This document shows positions 54,513-63,350 of a stretch of DNA of 64,000 nt, in pieces. The position numbers were made by a program, and so were the translations under genes. A model generated the notes under the pieces. That model searched no databases. It saw nothing but the letters and a program-made list of their open reading frames with translations, and was not told the origin of the DNA. The DNA lies in contig NZ_LGUC01000001.1 of assembly GCF_001307315.1 (NCBI RefSeq), positions 2,418,001 through 2,482,000 on the forward strand, written 5' to 3'. Numbering within the stretch: position 1 is the first letter of the stretch; every line of letters begins with the position of its first letter. This stretch comes from Halolamina pelagica. GTDB taxonomy: Archaea; Halobacteriota; Halobacteria; Halobacteriales; Haloferacaceae.

Positions 54513-55946
54513 ATGAGTGATCCGTTCGTCGTCGTCGGCGGGGACGCCGCGGGGCTGAGTGCGGCGAGCAAATGCAAACGCGAGGATCCGGACCGCGAGG
54601 TGATCGTCTTCGAGAAGGGGGAGTGGGTCTCCTACGCCCACTGCGGGATGCCCTACTACGTGAAAGGCGAGGTCGAGTCGCTGAGCGACATGCTCTCGCT
54701 CACGCCCGCGGAGATCGAGGACCGCGGGATCGACCTGCGCCGGAACCACGAGGTCGTCGCCGTCGACCCCGACACGAACACCGTCACCGTCGAGCGCGAG
54801 GGCGAGCGGTTCCAGCAGCCCTACGGCGATCTGCTGGTCGCGACGGGCGCCCACGCGGTGTCCGACCCCATCGCCGGCGCCGACCTCGCGGGCGTGTTCA
54901 CGATCCACAGCATGGACGCCGCGGCGGCGCTGCGTGCGTTCCTGACGCCGCCGGCGGCGTTCGACCCCGACGCGTTCGACGGCGCCGGCGAGTTCGTCGA
55001 CTGGGAGCTCGTCGAGGCGTACGCCGCCCGCGACCCGCCCGAGTCGGCGGCGATCGTCGGCGGCGGCTACGTCGGCGTCGAGATGGCCGAGGCGTTCAGC
55101 GCTCACGACCTCGACGTCCACCTGTTCCAGCGACCCGAGCGCCTCCTCCCGCCGTTCGGTGCAGCGCCCGCCGAGCGTGTCGCCGAGACGCTGTGCGAGC
55201 ACGGCGTCACGCTCCACCTCGACACCGAGGTCGACGAGCTGGTCGCCGGCGCCGACGACACCGTCGCGGGCGTCGTCGTCGACGACGAGCGCGTTCCCGT
55301 GGACACCGCTGTCGTCGGGATCGGCATCGAGCCGAACACCGCGCTGGTCGACGGGGCCGGGATCGAGCTGGGCGTCGAAAGCGCGATCGCGATCGACGAC
55401 TACGGCCGAACCGACCGCGAGCGCGTCTACGCGGCCGGCGACTGCGCGGAGATGCGCCACGCCGTCACCGGCGAACCCGACTGGGTGCCGCTGGGGCTGA
55501 CGGCCAACCGTGCGGGCCGAGCGATCGGCCAGACCGTCGCCGGCACGCCGACGCCCGTCGGCGACATCGCGGGCACGGCGGTCGTGAAGGCGTTCGAGAT
55601 GGAGTGTGGCCGGACCGGTATTCTCGATCACGAGCGCGCCCGCGAGGCCGGTTTCGACCCGGTCTCCGAGACGATCACCGCCGGCTCTCGGTCGGGCTAC
55701 TACCCCGGCGGCGCCGAGACGACGGTCACGCTGACCGCCGACCGCCGGACGGGCCGCCTGCTCGGCGGCAGCATCGCCGGCGAGGACCGCGCCGCAATCC
55801 GGATCGACACGCTCGCGACGGCGCTCGAGGGCGACATGACCGTCGGCGAACTCGAACGGCTGGATCTGGCGTACGCGCCGCCGTTCAGCCCGGTCTGGGA
55901 CCCGATTCTCACGGCCGCGAAGGTGCTGAACGGGGAGCTCGCCTGA
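54513..55946 (+). CDS. CoA-disulfide reductase / NADH oxidase-like flavoprotein
   Basis: 477-residue FAD enzyme of the single-cysteine disulfide reductase group: FVVVGGDAAGLSAASKCKRE (FAD), the redox Cys in YAHCGMPYYVKG, SAAIVGGGYVGVEMAEAF (NAD(P)H), RVYAAGDCAEMRHAV (second FAD motif) and a C-terminal dimer domain ending APPFSPVWDPILTAAKVLN. Members reduce CoA disulfide, or reduce O2 or polysulfide with NADH. Divergent from the GCR-like gene, with about 100 bp holding both promoters, and convergent with an HxlR regulator. Confidence 0.88.
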   Translation: MSDPFVVVGGDAAGLSAASKCKREDPDREVIVFEKGEWVSYAHCGMPYYVKGEVESLSDMLSLTPAEIEDRGIDLRRNHEVVAVDPDTNTVTVEREGERFQQPYGDLLVATGAHAVSDPIAGADLAGVFTIHSMDAAAALRAFLTPPAAFDPDAFDGAGEFVDWELVEAYAARDPPESAAIVGGGYVGVEMAEAFSAHDLDVHLFQRPERLLPPFGAAPAERVAETLCEHGVTLHLDTEVDELVAGADDTVAGVVVDDERVPVDTAVVGIGIEPNTALVDGAGIELGVESAIAIDDYGRTDRERVYAAGDCAEMRHAVTGEPDWVPLGLTANRAGRAIGQTVAGTPTPVGDIAGTAVVKAFEMECGRTGILDHERAREAGFDPVSETITAGSRSGYYPGGAETTVTLTADRRTGRLLGGSIAGEDRAAIRIDTLATALEGDMTVGELERLDLAYAPPFSPVWDPILTAAKVLNGELA

Positions 55947-55947
55947 G

Positions 55948-56331
55948 TCAGGCGAGCGACGTGCTCGGGTCGTCGACTTCGACGAGGTGTTCCTCGCCCC
56001 ACTCGTGCATGGCGTCGATGACCGACTCGAGCGAGGCGCCGTGGTCGGTCAGCGAGTACTCGGTTCTGACTGGCTTCTCGTTCACGATCTCGCGGTCGAT
56101 CAGCTGCTTGCTCTCCAGATCGTCGAGCACGTCCGAGAGCACCTTACTGGAGATGCCGTCGACGCGTGCCTCGAGTTCGCTGAAGCCACAGGCGCCCTGC
56201 GCGAGCAGTCGATCGATCACCACCGGATGCCACTTCTTCCCCACGAGCATCGCCGTCGTCGTCACCGGACACCACTCCTCGCCCGCACACCACACCGGCA
56301 GTTTCTCCGGATCGTCTGGCTGACTAGTCAT
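55948..56331 (-). CDS. HxlR family transcriptional regulator
   Basis: 127-residue winged-HTH regulator: TAMLVGKKWHPVVIDRLLAQ, FSELEARVDGISSKVLSDVL (recognition helix) and RTEYSLTDHGASLESVIDAM. An N-terminal WCAGEEWCPV gives two Cys near the HTH, fitting thiol- or oxidant-sensing as in HypR/YodB-type HxlR proteins. It ends next to the CoA-disulfide-reductase-like gene, so a redox-response role is plausible. Own promoter upstream is AT-rich around 56345-56390. Confidence 0.9.
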   Translation of the reverse strand: MTSQPDDPEKLPVWCAGEEWCPVTTTAMLVGKKWHPVVIDRLLAQGACGFSELEARVDGISSKVLSDVLDDLESKQLIDREIVNEKPVRTEYSLTDHGASLESVIDAMHEWGEEHLVEVDDPSTSLA

Positions 56332-56412
56332 GGGTGGTTCTCACCCGACGACGACTTAGCAGTTACCCCCAGTTACTTGGTTACGGGAGGTATCCCTCAG
56401 TTGGTCGTCGTC

Positions 56413-56640
56413 ATGCAGGCGTTTTACGTCGATGGATCCGTACGCCCGCCTGTGGTCACCAGTAGCCAGCAAGCGCTCGCGGTCTGGGGTGTGCTCGTCG
56501 CCCCGTTCGCCCTGCTCGCACTGGTCCTGTGGACGCGGGATGCGCTCACCGTCCGGTTCGTCGGCGCCTACTGGTTCGCGCCGGTGGTGCTGACCCTCAT
56601 CGGCGTGCTCCCCGCGCCGTGGCACGCAGTTCCGGGCTGA
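56413..56640 (+). CDS. Small two-helix membrane protein, 75 aa
   Basis: 75-residue ORF with two hydrophobic helices (ALAVWGVLVAPFALLALVLW and WFAPVVLTLIGVLPAPW) separated by TRDALTVRFVGAY. The ATG at 56413 and the 5-kb-like codon bias support it, but the start could be later (GTG near 56452). No family recognised. Divergent from the HxlR gene and followed by the CGCGG precursor gene 77 bp downstream. Confidence 0.6.
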   Translation: MQAFYVDGSVRPPVVTSSQQALAVWGVLVAPFALLALVLWTRDALTVRFVGAYWFAPVVLTLIGVLPAPWHAVPG

Positions 56641-56716
56641 GTCGGCACAGCCCTCCGAAGGCGAACACGTTCGGGCGGCCGGACTAGGTCGTTTGGCCCG
56701 AACCTCGGGTAGAGCC

Positions 56717-57022
56717 ATGTCCCAACACGATCACGAGACCCCGGACCCCGTCACCGACCACGTTCACGACAACTCCTGGTCGGCGAACCTCGAAGGGCCC
56801 GAGCACGCCGCTGACCGCGAGCTGCTCGTCGAGCAGGGGATCGAGGCGGTCGCACACACCACCGCCGGAAACCACGTCAACCTCGTGACCCACGGCGAGC
56901 ACGGCCACCCCGAGACGTTCCTCTACGACGCGCTCGACCGCGAGTTCGGCGACGACGTGGACTGGGAGTACGTCGAACAGTGCGGCTGTGGCGGGCACGT
57001 CGTGCGCGTCCACGTGAACTGA
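56717..57022 (+). CDS. CGCGG-type candidate radical-SAM-modified RiPP precursor
   Basis: 101-residue protein. The N-terminus is His/Asp-rich (HDHETPDPVTDHVHDNSWSA), the middle holds AGNHVNLVTHGEHGHPETFL, and the C-terminus carries EYVEQCGCGGHVVRVHVN with the diagnostic C-G-C-G-G. Only two cysteines are present, both there. I recall this as the haloarchaeal CGCGG family of putative rSAM-modified peptides. Such families are named for co-occurrence with radical SAM/SPASM genes, but none lies in this window. A 100-aa protein of unknown function follows 25 bp downstream. Confidence 0.75.
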   Translation: MSQHDHETPDPVTDHVHDNSWSANLEGPEHAADRELLVEQGIEAVAHTTAGNHVNLVTHGEHGHPETFLYDALDREFGDDVDWEYVEQCGCGGHVVRVHVN

Positions 57023-57047
57023 CTGCCCACCCGACGATCGCTCCGCT

Positions 57048-57350
57048 ATGCCACCACACGGCCTACCTCGGCGGGGGGCGGGCCCCGAGCTGGTCGAGGA
57101 GTCGGCGTCGGCGATCCACGACGTGGCGGAACGGGAGTTCGCGGCGCTCACCGGCGTCGCGGCGACGGCCGTCGACGCTGCCCGGCTCCGACGGTGGATG
57201 CCCGCCTACGACGGGACGTGGGACGCGCTCGACGCCGTGGATCTCCCGGCCGGCGTCGATCTGTGTGCGAACTACGCGGCCCGGGCCGGGATCCCCGGGC
57301 GGCTCCGGTCGGCCGAGCGGCTGGCGACCCGGATCGCCGGCGGGGGCTGA
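57048..57350 (+). CDS. Hypothetical protein, 100 aa, downstream of the CGCGG precursor
   Basis: 100-residue soluble protein: GPELVEESASAIHDVAEREF, then RRWMPAYDGTWDALDAVDLP and the C-terminal AARAGIPGRLRSAERLATRI. One Cys (DLCANYAARAG). Coding bias is good, no family recognised. It starts 25 bp after the CGCGG gene, so the two share a transcript. A role as a modification partner or immunity factor is speculative. Confidence 0.6.
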   Translation: MPPHGLPRRGAGPELVEESASAIHDVAEREFAALTGVAATAVDAARLRRWMPAYDGTWDALDAVDLPAGVDLCANYAARAGIPGRLRSAERLATRIAGGG

Positions 57351-57406
57351 CTCACGCGGAGATGTTCGCACGGGGAGCTATCAGTCGGGCGGTCGTAGCC
57401 GAGGGT

Positions 57407-57832
57407 ATGAACTCGGTCAGTGTCTCGCGTGAGGTGGCGGCGCCGCCCGAGGCGGTACGGGCGCGGATGAACGACGTGGGGGCGTTCATGCGCGCCGCGG
57501 GGTTCGACGAAGTGACCACCGACGGCGACCGGATCACGATCACCAACGGCGTCGGCATCGCCACGGTCGAACTCGAACTCGAACTGATCGACCACCCGGA
57601 CGCGGCGCTGGCGTACCGCCAGCGCGACGGGATCTTCGAGGAGATGGTGACGCGGTACACGCTCGAACCGACCGACGACGGCACCGAGGTGACCGCCGAG
57701 ACCGAGTTCGCCGTCGACGTGGCGCTGGTCGGCAAACTGCTCGACGCGACCGTGATCAAGCGCCAGCGCCGCCGGGAGTTGGACCAGCAGTTCGACTGGC
57801 TGGAACGGGAGTTTGCCGGTCAGACTGAGTAG
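57407..57832 (+). CDS. SRPBCC (START-like) domain protein
   Basis: 141-residue single-domain protein. It begins MNSVSVSREVAAPPEAVRAR, typical of polyketide-cyclase/Bet-v-1-like SRPBCC proteins, with MVTRYTLEPTDDGTEVTAET as the central strands and DATVIKRQRRRELDQQFDWL as the long C-terminal helix. It should bind a hydrophobic ligand. Function unknown. ATG 57407 chosen. Its 3' end overlaps the convergent beta-CASP gene by 13 bp. Confidence 0.85.
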   Translation: MNSVSVSREVAAPPEAVRARMNDVGAFMRAAGFDEVTTDGDRITITNGVGIATVELELELIDHPDAALAYRQRDGIFEEMVTRYTLEPTDDGTEVTAETEFAVDVALVGKLLDATVIKRQRRRELDQQFDWLEREFAGQTE

Positions 57833-59105
57833 GTCGCGCCCAGTTCGGGCGCCGACGCGTCGTAGCCGTTCGTGCGGAGTTCCGCCGCGAACTCGCCACA
57901 GCGGTCGCCGTGGTTGACGAGGATCTCGGCGTCGTCGTACGCATCGAGAAACTGCCGCAGGCCGTCGTGGTCGGCGTGCGCGGAGAAGTCGTACCCCTCG
58001 ACCTGCGCGCTGACGGGCATCACGCGGCCGTCGATCTCGGCGCGGCCGGTTTCCAGCAGGTCGCGGCCGGGGTCCCCTCGACCTGGTACCCGGTCAGCGT
58101 CACCTTGTTCACGGGGTTCGCCCGGATCTCCGGGATGTACGTCATCGCCGGGCCGCCCGAGAGCATCCCGCTCGTGGTGACGATCGCCGCGGGCTGGTCG
58201 GCGATCCGTTTTCGCTGGCCGTCGCGACCCGTCACGAACCGGGCGTGTGATTTTGCGCGCCGCAGCGCGTCGGCGTCGCGGACGAACTCGGGGTGGCGCC
58301 GCAGCATCTCGGTCACCTCCTTCCCCATCCCGTCGACGTAGCAGGGGATGTCGTGGGCCGCACAGACGAGCAGCAGCTCCTGCGTGCGGCCGATGGCGAA
58401 CGCGGGGACGACGACGGTGCCGCCCTCCCACAGCGTCGTCTTGGCGCTCCGTGCGAACCGGTGTTCGACGCTCGCCCGCGGCTCGTGATCCACGTCCGAG
58501 TACGTGCTCTCGCAGAGCACCACGTCGGCGTCCGGGCGCGCGGTCGACCCCGCGACGAGGCGCTGGCCGGCCGGCGGGTCGCCGGCGTCGAACCCCGCGG
58601 GCGGGTCGGCGGCGGACTGCTCGTCGACGTGGAAGTCGCCGGTGTAGAGGAGGCGGGTGTCCCCATCGTCGACGAGCACGTGCGCGCTGCCGGGGATGTG
58701 GCCGGCGTTGTAGAACGTCACCTCGTAGCCGGCGGCCGTGAACGTCTCGCGGTAGCCGTGGGTCTCGGACACCTCAGTGACCCGCTTCACGTCGGTCTCG
58801 GTGAACGGGCAGTGCGGCGAGTGGCCGTGGAGTTTGAGCGTGTCGCGCGCGAGCGTCAGCGCGAGCTCGCGGGTCGGCGGCGTCCAGTGGATCGGCGGCC
58901 GGTTCGACCCCGAGAGCAGCGACGGGATCGCCCCCACGTGGTCGAGGTGGCCGTGGGAGACGACGACGGCGTCGGGCGCCGGCGTCGCCACGGGGTACTG
59001 CGGCGGCTCGGCGGTCAGCAGCCCGAAGTCGAGCAGCAGCGAGTCGTCGACGAGGACGGCGCTGCGGCCGACCTCGCCCGCGCCGCCGAGGAACCGAAGC
59101 TCCAT
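57820..59105 (-). CDS. Metallo-beta-lactamase / beta-CASP ribonuclease, archaeal CPSF-like (frameshifted)
   Basis: About 428 residues after repair. MBL motif SHGHLDHVGAIPSLL (H-x-H-x-D-H), AGHIPGSAHVLVDDG and LLYTGDFHVDEQ are metal ligands. The beta-CASP insert has VVVPAFAIGRTQELLLVC and TTSGMLSGGPAMTYIPE, and the end has YDFSAHADHDGLRQFL and VNHGD. No N-terminal KH domains, so it resembles aCPSF2 rather than aCPSF1. A one-base deficit in the G run 58069-58072 (C run on the coding strand) breaks VEGTPGRDLLETGR. It probably trims or cleaves RNA 3' ends. Confidence 0.9.
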
Positions 59106-59156
59106 GTGCGCCAGGGTAGCCGGGCGGCGGGTTTGACGCCGTCGGTCCGCGCCGGT

Positions 59157-60418
59157 TCAGTCGTCCGCCGGCGCGGGTGCCGGCGGCTCGTGGGTGCCGA
59201 ACTCGGGGTGGGTCTCCTCCATCCAGACGACCACGACGGCCCCGGAGAGGAACATCAGCCCGGCGGTGAGGTAGAACGCCGCCTCGGGCGACGCGAACTG
59301 CATCGTGACCCCGATCAGGATGGCGCCGACGCCGTAGCCGGAGTCGCGCCACATCCGGTAGACGCCCATCCCCGCCGAGCGCCAGGTCGGGTGGGCGGCG
59401 TCGCTGGGCACCGTCATCAGGTTCGGGTACAAAAGCGCCATCCCGAGGCCGGAGACCGCCGCCAGCACCGCCCACGGGAGGTAGCCGTCGACGAGCACCA
59501 TCCCGAGCACGCCCGCGCCGGCGAGGAACATCCCCGCGACCACCGGGGGTCGCCGGCCGATCCGGTCGGCGAGGCCGCCGGTCCCGATCTGGAGGAAGTA
59601 CATCGCGCTGTGGACCCCGACGACGACGCCGACGAGCTCGATCGCGAGCCCCTGACTCGTGAGGTACAGCGGCACCGCGATCCAGAACAGCGTGTCGACG
59701 AAGTTCTCGACGTGGCCGGCCTGTGCGGCCGCGAACAGCGTCCGGTCGCCATAGGTCGCCCGCTTGAGCACGTCGACGAACGGCAGGTTCGCGTCGTGGT
59801 GGTCGTCGTCGCCCTCGAGCTGGGCGAGCTGGACGGTCTCCTTGATGAGGAACACCGAGATGAGGAACGCCAGCAGGACGACGGCGCCGAGGAAGTAGAA
59901 CGGCTCGGGCCGGAGGTTCGTCTGGCCCGCGATGACGCCCGTGATCCACGCGCCGACGGCGACGCCCGTGTAGCCGAACGCCTCGTCGATACCGACCGCG
60001 AGCCCGCGCTGGTCGGGCCTCGCGAGGTCGATCTTGGCGTTGATCGCCATGCTCCAGGTCAACGCCTGGTTGACCCGAGCAGGACGTTCCCGACCGTGAT
60101 CCAGCTCCAACTCGGCGCGTAGATGAGGATGATCGGGATCGGCAGCGCGGTGAGCCAGCCGAGGACGAGCACCGGCTTCCGGCCGTACTCCTCGCCCCAC
60201 TTGCCGGCGTAGAGGTTGAGCAGCGCCTTGACGAAGCCGAAGGAGACGACGAACGAGCCGATGACGAGGAACGACTCGACGCCGAGCACCTCCTCGCCCA
60301 GCACGGGGACGACGGTTCGCTCGGAGCCGATCGTCAGCCCGGTCGCGAACACCAGCAGGACGTGCAGCGAGAACTGTCCGAGATGTTCGCGGATCCCCTG
60401 TCGATGCTGCCCCGCCAT
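59157..60418 (-). CDS. Major facilitator superfamily transporter (frameshifted)
   Basis: About 420 residues after repair, with twelve predicted helices. The cytosolic loop KWGEEYGRKPVLVLGW is the MFS G-x-x-x-D/E-R-x-G-R-K motif between helices 2 and 3, and the second-half equivalent is LADRIGRRPPVVAG. A one-base deficit in the C run 60074-60076 (G run on the coding strand) interrupts GNVLLGVNQALTW. The middle loop (ETVQLAQLEGDDDHH) is acidic. The substrate is unknown; it looks like a sugar- or drug-type MFS carrier. Confidence 0.88.
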
Positions 60419-60552
60419 TAGGTATCGCTGCCTCCCCCAGTTCGGAATCGCTGTCGGTCGCTCGGCATGGGAGCCGGTACGCCGTTGTCCGGGATATGGG
60501 TGGTGCCGGTCATGACCGGCACCGTTACGGGCGGCGACCGCCTACCCGGGGT

Positions 60553-61287
60553 ATGAGCCTCTACGAAGCCTCCTTTCGGGTGAAACACGAGTGCCCGTAC
60601 CGGGAGATCTCGGAGCGACACCCCGACCTCACGATCCGGGAGTGGTACCTGAGCGACTGTCAGGTGTTGGAGATCACCTCCGCGTCGGCGCCGACCGACG
60701 AACTGCTCGCCGAGATCGACGCCATGGGGACGGTGCTGCACCAGTCAGTCGACGACGACGGGCTCCACGTCGTCACGCAGGCGTGTCTCTGCTCGCTCGA
60801 GGAGTCGATCGTCGACCGCTTCGAGGCGCACAACTGCCTCTACCAGCCGCCGACGATCTACCGGCGGGGGTGGGAGCATTACACCGTGATCGCGTTCGAC
60901 GAGGGCGACGTGCGGGCGCTGTTCCGCGACCTCGAGGCCGACCGCGAGATCGACGTGCTCTCGAAGACCGCCATCGCCGAGCAGCAACTGCCCCACAGCA
61001 TGCTCGCGCCCGTCGATCGGCTGTTCGAGGCGCTCACCGACCGCCAGCTGGCCGCGCTGCGGTTCGCCCTCGAGCAGGGGTACTACGAACAGCCCCGGGG
61101 CACCTCGCTGCGGGAGTTGGCCGAGCAGACCGCTGTCGCGCGATCGACGTTCGAGGAGCACCTCCGCAAGGCCGAGAACAAGCTCCTGACCAACGCCGGC
61201 GAGTTCCTCCGGCTGGTGACCGCGTCGGCGACCGACGACCCGCTGGGCGTCGAGGAGTCCTCCCGGGCCGCCTCGATCGCCGACTGA
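60553..61287 (+). CDS. HTH_10 (bat-type) helix-turn-helix regulator
   Basis: 244-residue haloarchaeal regulator. The N-terminal ASFRVKHECPYREISERHPD is a sensory bacterioopsin-activator-like domain with several Cys/His, and the C-terminal HTH_10 is LTDRQLAALRFALEQGYYEQ with recognition helix VARSTFEEHLRKAENKLL. Such proteins are expanded in Halobacteria. The target is unknown. The ATG at 60553 follows a promoter-like stretch. Divergent from the MFS transporter gene about 135 bp away, which it could regulate. Confidence 0.9.
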   Translation: MSLYEASFRVKHECPYREISERHPDLTIREWYLSDCQVLEITSASAPTDELLAEIDAMGTVLHQSVDDDGLHVVTQACLCSLEESIVDRFEAHNCLYQPPTIYRRGWEHYTVIAFDEGDVRALFRDLEADREIDVLSKTAIAEQQLPHSMLAPVDRLFEALTDRQLAALRFALEQGYYEQPRGTSLRELAEQTAVARSTFEEHLRKAENKLLTNAGEFLRLVTASATDDPLGVEESSRAASIAD

Positions 61288-61290
61288 GCG

Positions 61291-62193
61291 CTACCAGATG
61301 CTGGGGCTGTACTCGAACTCGTACTCGTCGACGCGCTCCGCGGGCAGCCCCACGTTCTCGAACATCTCCCGGAACACGCCACGGTACTCCGACTCGGGCA
61401 GCTCCTCGCCCGCGGACAGTCGAACCTGCAGACGGAAGCCGCCCGCGCTGTCGAGTTTGATCTCGTAGCGATGCCCGGAGTCCCGGGTCGTGATCTCCGC
61501 GCTCGGGACGACGACCGCGAACGAGCCGAACGCCGTGCCGTTCTCGCTGAAGCCGAGGTTGATCCAGCCGTCGCCCTGGGTCTCCGGAACGGTCGTCTCG
61601 GTCGCCCGGTCGGCGAAGGCGGTGTGGGTGGCGGCCACGTCCGGCTCGGCGTCGACGCCGATACTGACCAACGAGTCGTCGGTCCGCGAGGCTTCCGTCT
61701 CGAGGTCGACGACCAGCGCGTCCGGGTCGGCGGCCGGAAACAGGAGCGAGATCTGCTCGCGGAGCCAGTCGTCCGGCGGGAGGTTCACGGGTCGGAACGG
61801 CTGCTCGAAACCGAGTTCGTCGTCGACGGCGCTCAGTTGCGGCGCCTCGGCGCCGGTGAACCGCGCTTCGAGGGATTTGGTCTCGGAGTACTGAAACTGC
61901 ACGTGGAGGATGCGGGCGTCGGCGCCGAACTGCTCCGTGAGCGCGGCCACCCCCAGCGGGCGCCCGATGCGCTCGTGTCCGTTGACGTAGAACGGTGCCT
62001 CGACGCCGTAGCCCGCCGAGCGCGCGCGGTCGAGAACGGCCTCGTAGTCGAGGCCGTCGACGCTGTCGCCGACCGTGCTGTAGCTGGCGAAGTTCGCTCC
62101 GGGCGTGCCGAGACAGCCCGCGAGACCGAGCGTCACACCGCCGCCCAGCGCCGCGAGAAATCGTCGTCGATGGGGCCGCGGATCCATACGCAT
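61291..62193 (-). CDS. Hypothetical Tat lipoprotein, 300 aa
   Basis: Secreted protein with HRRRFLAALGGGVTLGLAGC: Arg pair plus lipobox (LAGC, Cys near residue 27). The mature part is rich in beta strands and acidic turns (GFEQPFRPVNLPPDDWLREQ, VVPSAEITTRDSGHRYEIKL). No family recognised. ATG 62193 or 62187 are both possible. Its stop is four bases from the HTH_10 stop, so the two are tail-to-tail. Confidence 0.78.
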   Translation of the reverse strand: MRMDPRPHRRRFLAALGGGVTLGLAGCLGTPGANFASYSTVGDSVDGLDYEAVLDRARSAGYGVEAPFYVNGHERIGRPLGVAALTEQFGADARILHVQFQYSETKSLEARFTGAEAPQLSAVDDELGFEQPFRPVNLPPDDWLREQISLLFPAADPDALVVDLETEASRTDDSLVSIGVDAEPDVAATHTAFADRATETTVPETQGDGWINLGFSENGTAFGSFAVVVPSAEITTRDSGHRYEIKLDSAGGFRLQVRLSAGEELPESEYRGVFREMFENVGLPAERVDEYEFEYSPSIW

Positions 62194-62317
62194 GGGAGAA
62201 CTGTCGGGCGGAGAGAACATATCCGTTCCGGCGGCGCTCACCGACCGTATTCTCCTGGAGGGGCCGGAGAGACGCCCACTCACGGCTCGACGGCGATCAC
62301 CGCCACGTCGCCGCGGG

Positions 62318-62626
62318 CTACGCCTCCGATCCGGGGTAGCGTCCCACCGAGAACGCCTCGTAGCCGCCGTAAGCCAGCGAGAGCACGCCGATCCACCAGT
62401 TCCAGCGATCCGCGGGCGAGCCGTCCGGCGCGTCAGCGAGTTCGGCGACGATCAGGTCGACCGAGAGGTGGCGACCACTGTCGCGGCGGTACCGGCCGGA
62501 GTCCGCCAGATCGACGGCCTGTCGGGCGACGGTGCGCCGTTCGGGCTCGGTGCCGTCGAACCGGGCGAGTGCCGACACGAGCGCCTCGGGATCGAGGGCG
62601 CCTTCGGCCGCAGGCTCGTCGGTCAT
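62318..62626 (-). CDS. Hypothetical protein, 102 aa
   Basis: Acidic 102-residue protein: MTDEPAAEGALDPEALVSAL at the start, a helical centre RRTVARQAVDLADSGRYRRD, and an aromatic C-terminus RWNWWIGVLSLAYGGYEAFS, which may pack against a membrane or a partner. Overlaps by four bases (ATGA) with a tiny ORF upstream. Next to the RNase P RNA gene on the same strand, so it may be expressed with it. Function unknown. Confidence 0.7.
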   Translation of the reverse strand: MTDEPAAEGALDPEALVSALARFDGTEPERRTVARQAVDLADSGRYRRDSGRHLSVDLIVAELADAPDGSPADRWNWWIGVLSLAYGGYEAFSVGRYPGSEA

Positions 62627-62685
62627 CGTTCGTGCTCGATGCCGTCGTCGCCGGCGGCGAGCGGGACCGCACGATCGAGTGCCAT
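62623..62685 (-). CDS. Tiny 20-aa ORF overlapping the 102-aa gene
   Basis: ATG 62685 to TGA 62623 encodes MALDRAVPLAAGDDGIEHER. The stop overlaps the start of the following 102-aa gene (ATGA), the same coupling pattern seen between real genes here. It might be a leader peptide or a short protein. No homologue is recognised, and chance is possible at this length. Confidence 0.35.
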   Translation of the reverse strand: MALDRAVPLAAGDDGIEHER

Positions 62686-62753
62686 CGTCGGAACGACGGG
62701 GTCGCCGGGCAAAACCGTTCGGGCGGCCGGCGCCGCCGCTGTCGAGGCTGAGC

Positions 62754-63148
62754 GGCTGAGAGGAGTAAGCCCCTTCTGTTTCGACCCGGCATTCGGCTAA
62801 GCACCCGCGCCCTGCCGTCGCCGGCTGTCCGGACTACCTTCGGGCACGGGCTTGCACCGGCGAGGATTCGCCGTTCCATCCGTTCCCGTCCGTCGGCGCG
62901 CAGCTCTCGCCGCTCGCCCTACAACGTGCCGTTCCCGGGGGACCGGCACGCCGCCCTCTCTGGGTTAGCTCCCTCCCCTTGCGGGTCGGTTCGCGCAGAT
63001 CATCGGTCGGGACGGGGGTCTCGTTTCTGTTCCAGAGCCAGCCGTCTCCGGCTCCGGGCTTGCGCCCGGTCGCCCGTCCGGACGGTGGGGGACTTTCCTC
63101 ACGCCCCTTGCTCGCGGGCCGGGGCGCGGGAACCGGGCTCTCTCTGCC
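62754..63148 (-). ncRNA. rnpB: RNase P RNA
   Basis: About 395 nt on the minus strand. The 5' part contains the universal CR-I GAGGAAAGTCC (plus 63088-63098 region) and the 3' part contains GAAGGTAGTCCGGACAGCC-like CR-IV and ACAGAAGGGGCTTAC (CR-V). P1 can form between GGCAGAGAG (5' end 63148) and CTCTCAGCC (3' end 62754) with one mismatch. It is the catalytic RNA that matures tRNA 5' ends. A CTTAA TATA-like element sits about 27 bp upstream of 63148. The ends are my estimates. Confidence 0.9.
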
Positions 63149-63204
63149 GATTGAGAGTAGGCGAGTGGCGGGGTTAAGCGGTTCGGTGGGGTGGCGGGCG
63201 CGGC

Positions 63205-63350
63205 GTCAGCGGGGGATGCTGGAAGGGAGGCGGTCAGCGGGGGATGCTGGAAGGGAGGCGGTCAGCGGGGGATGCTGGAAGGGAGGCGGTCAGCGGGGGA
63301 TGCTGGAAGGGAGGCGGTCAGCGGGGGATGCTGGAAGGGAGGCGGTCAGC
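63205..63350. repeat. 28-bp perfect tandem repeat upstream of rnpB
   Basis: Five identical 28-bp units (beginning GTCAGCGGGGGATGCTGG) run head to tail from 63205 to 63344, followed by a partial sixth (GTCAGCGGGGG). There are no spacers. The unit length is not a multiple of three, so the ORFs across it are chance. It lies 57 bp upstream of the RNase P RNA 5' end, beyond the presumed promoter. The rest of the 307-bp gap 63149-63455 shows no gene. Confidence 0.93.

Noticed and set aside
63205-63350. CRISPR array
   Set aside because: The repeats are head-to-tail with no spacers and no cas genes are nearby; it is a minisatellite.
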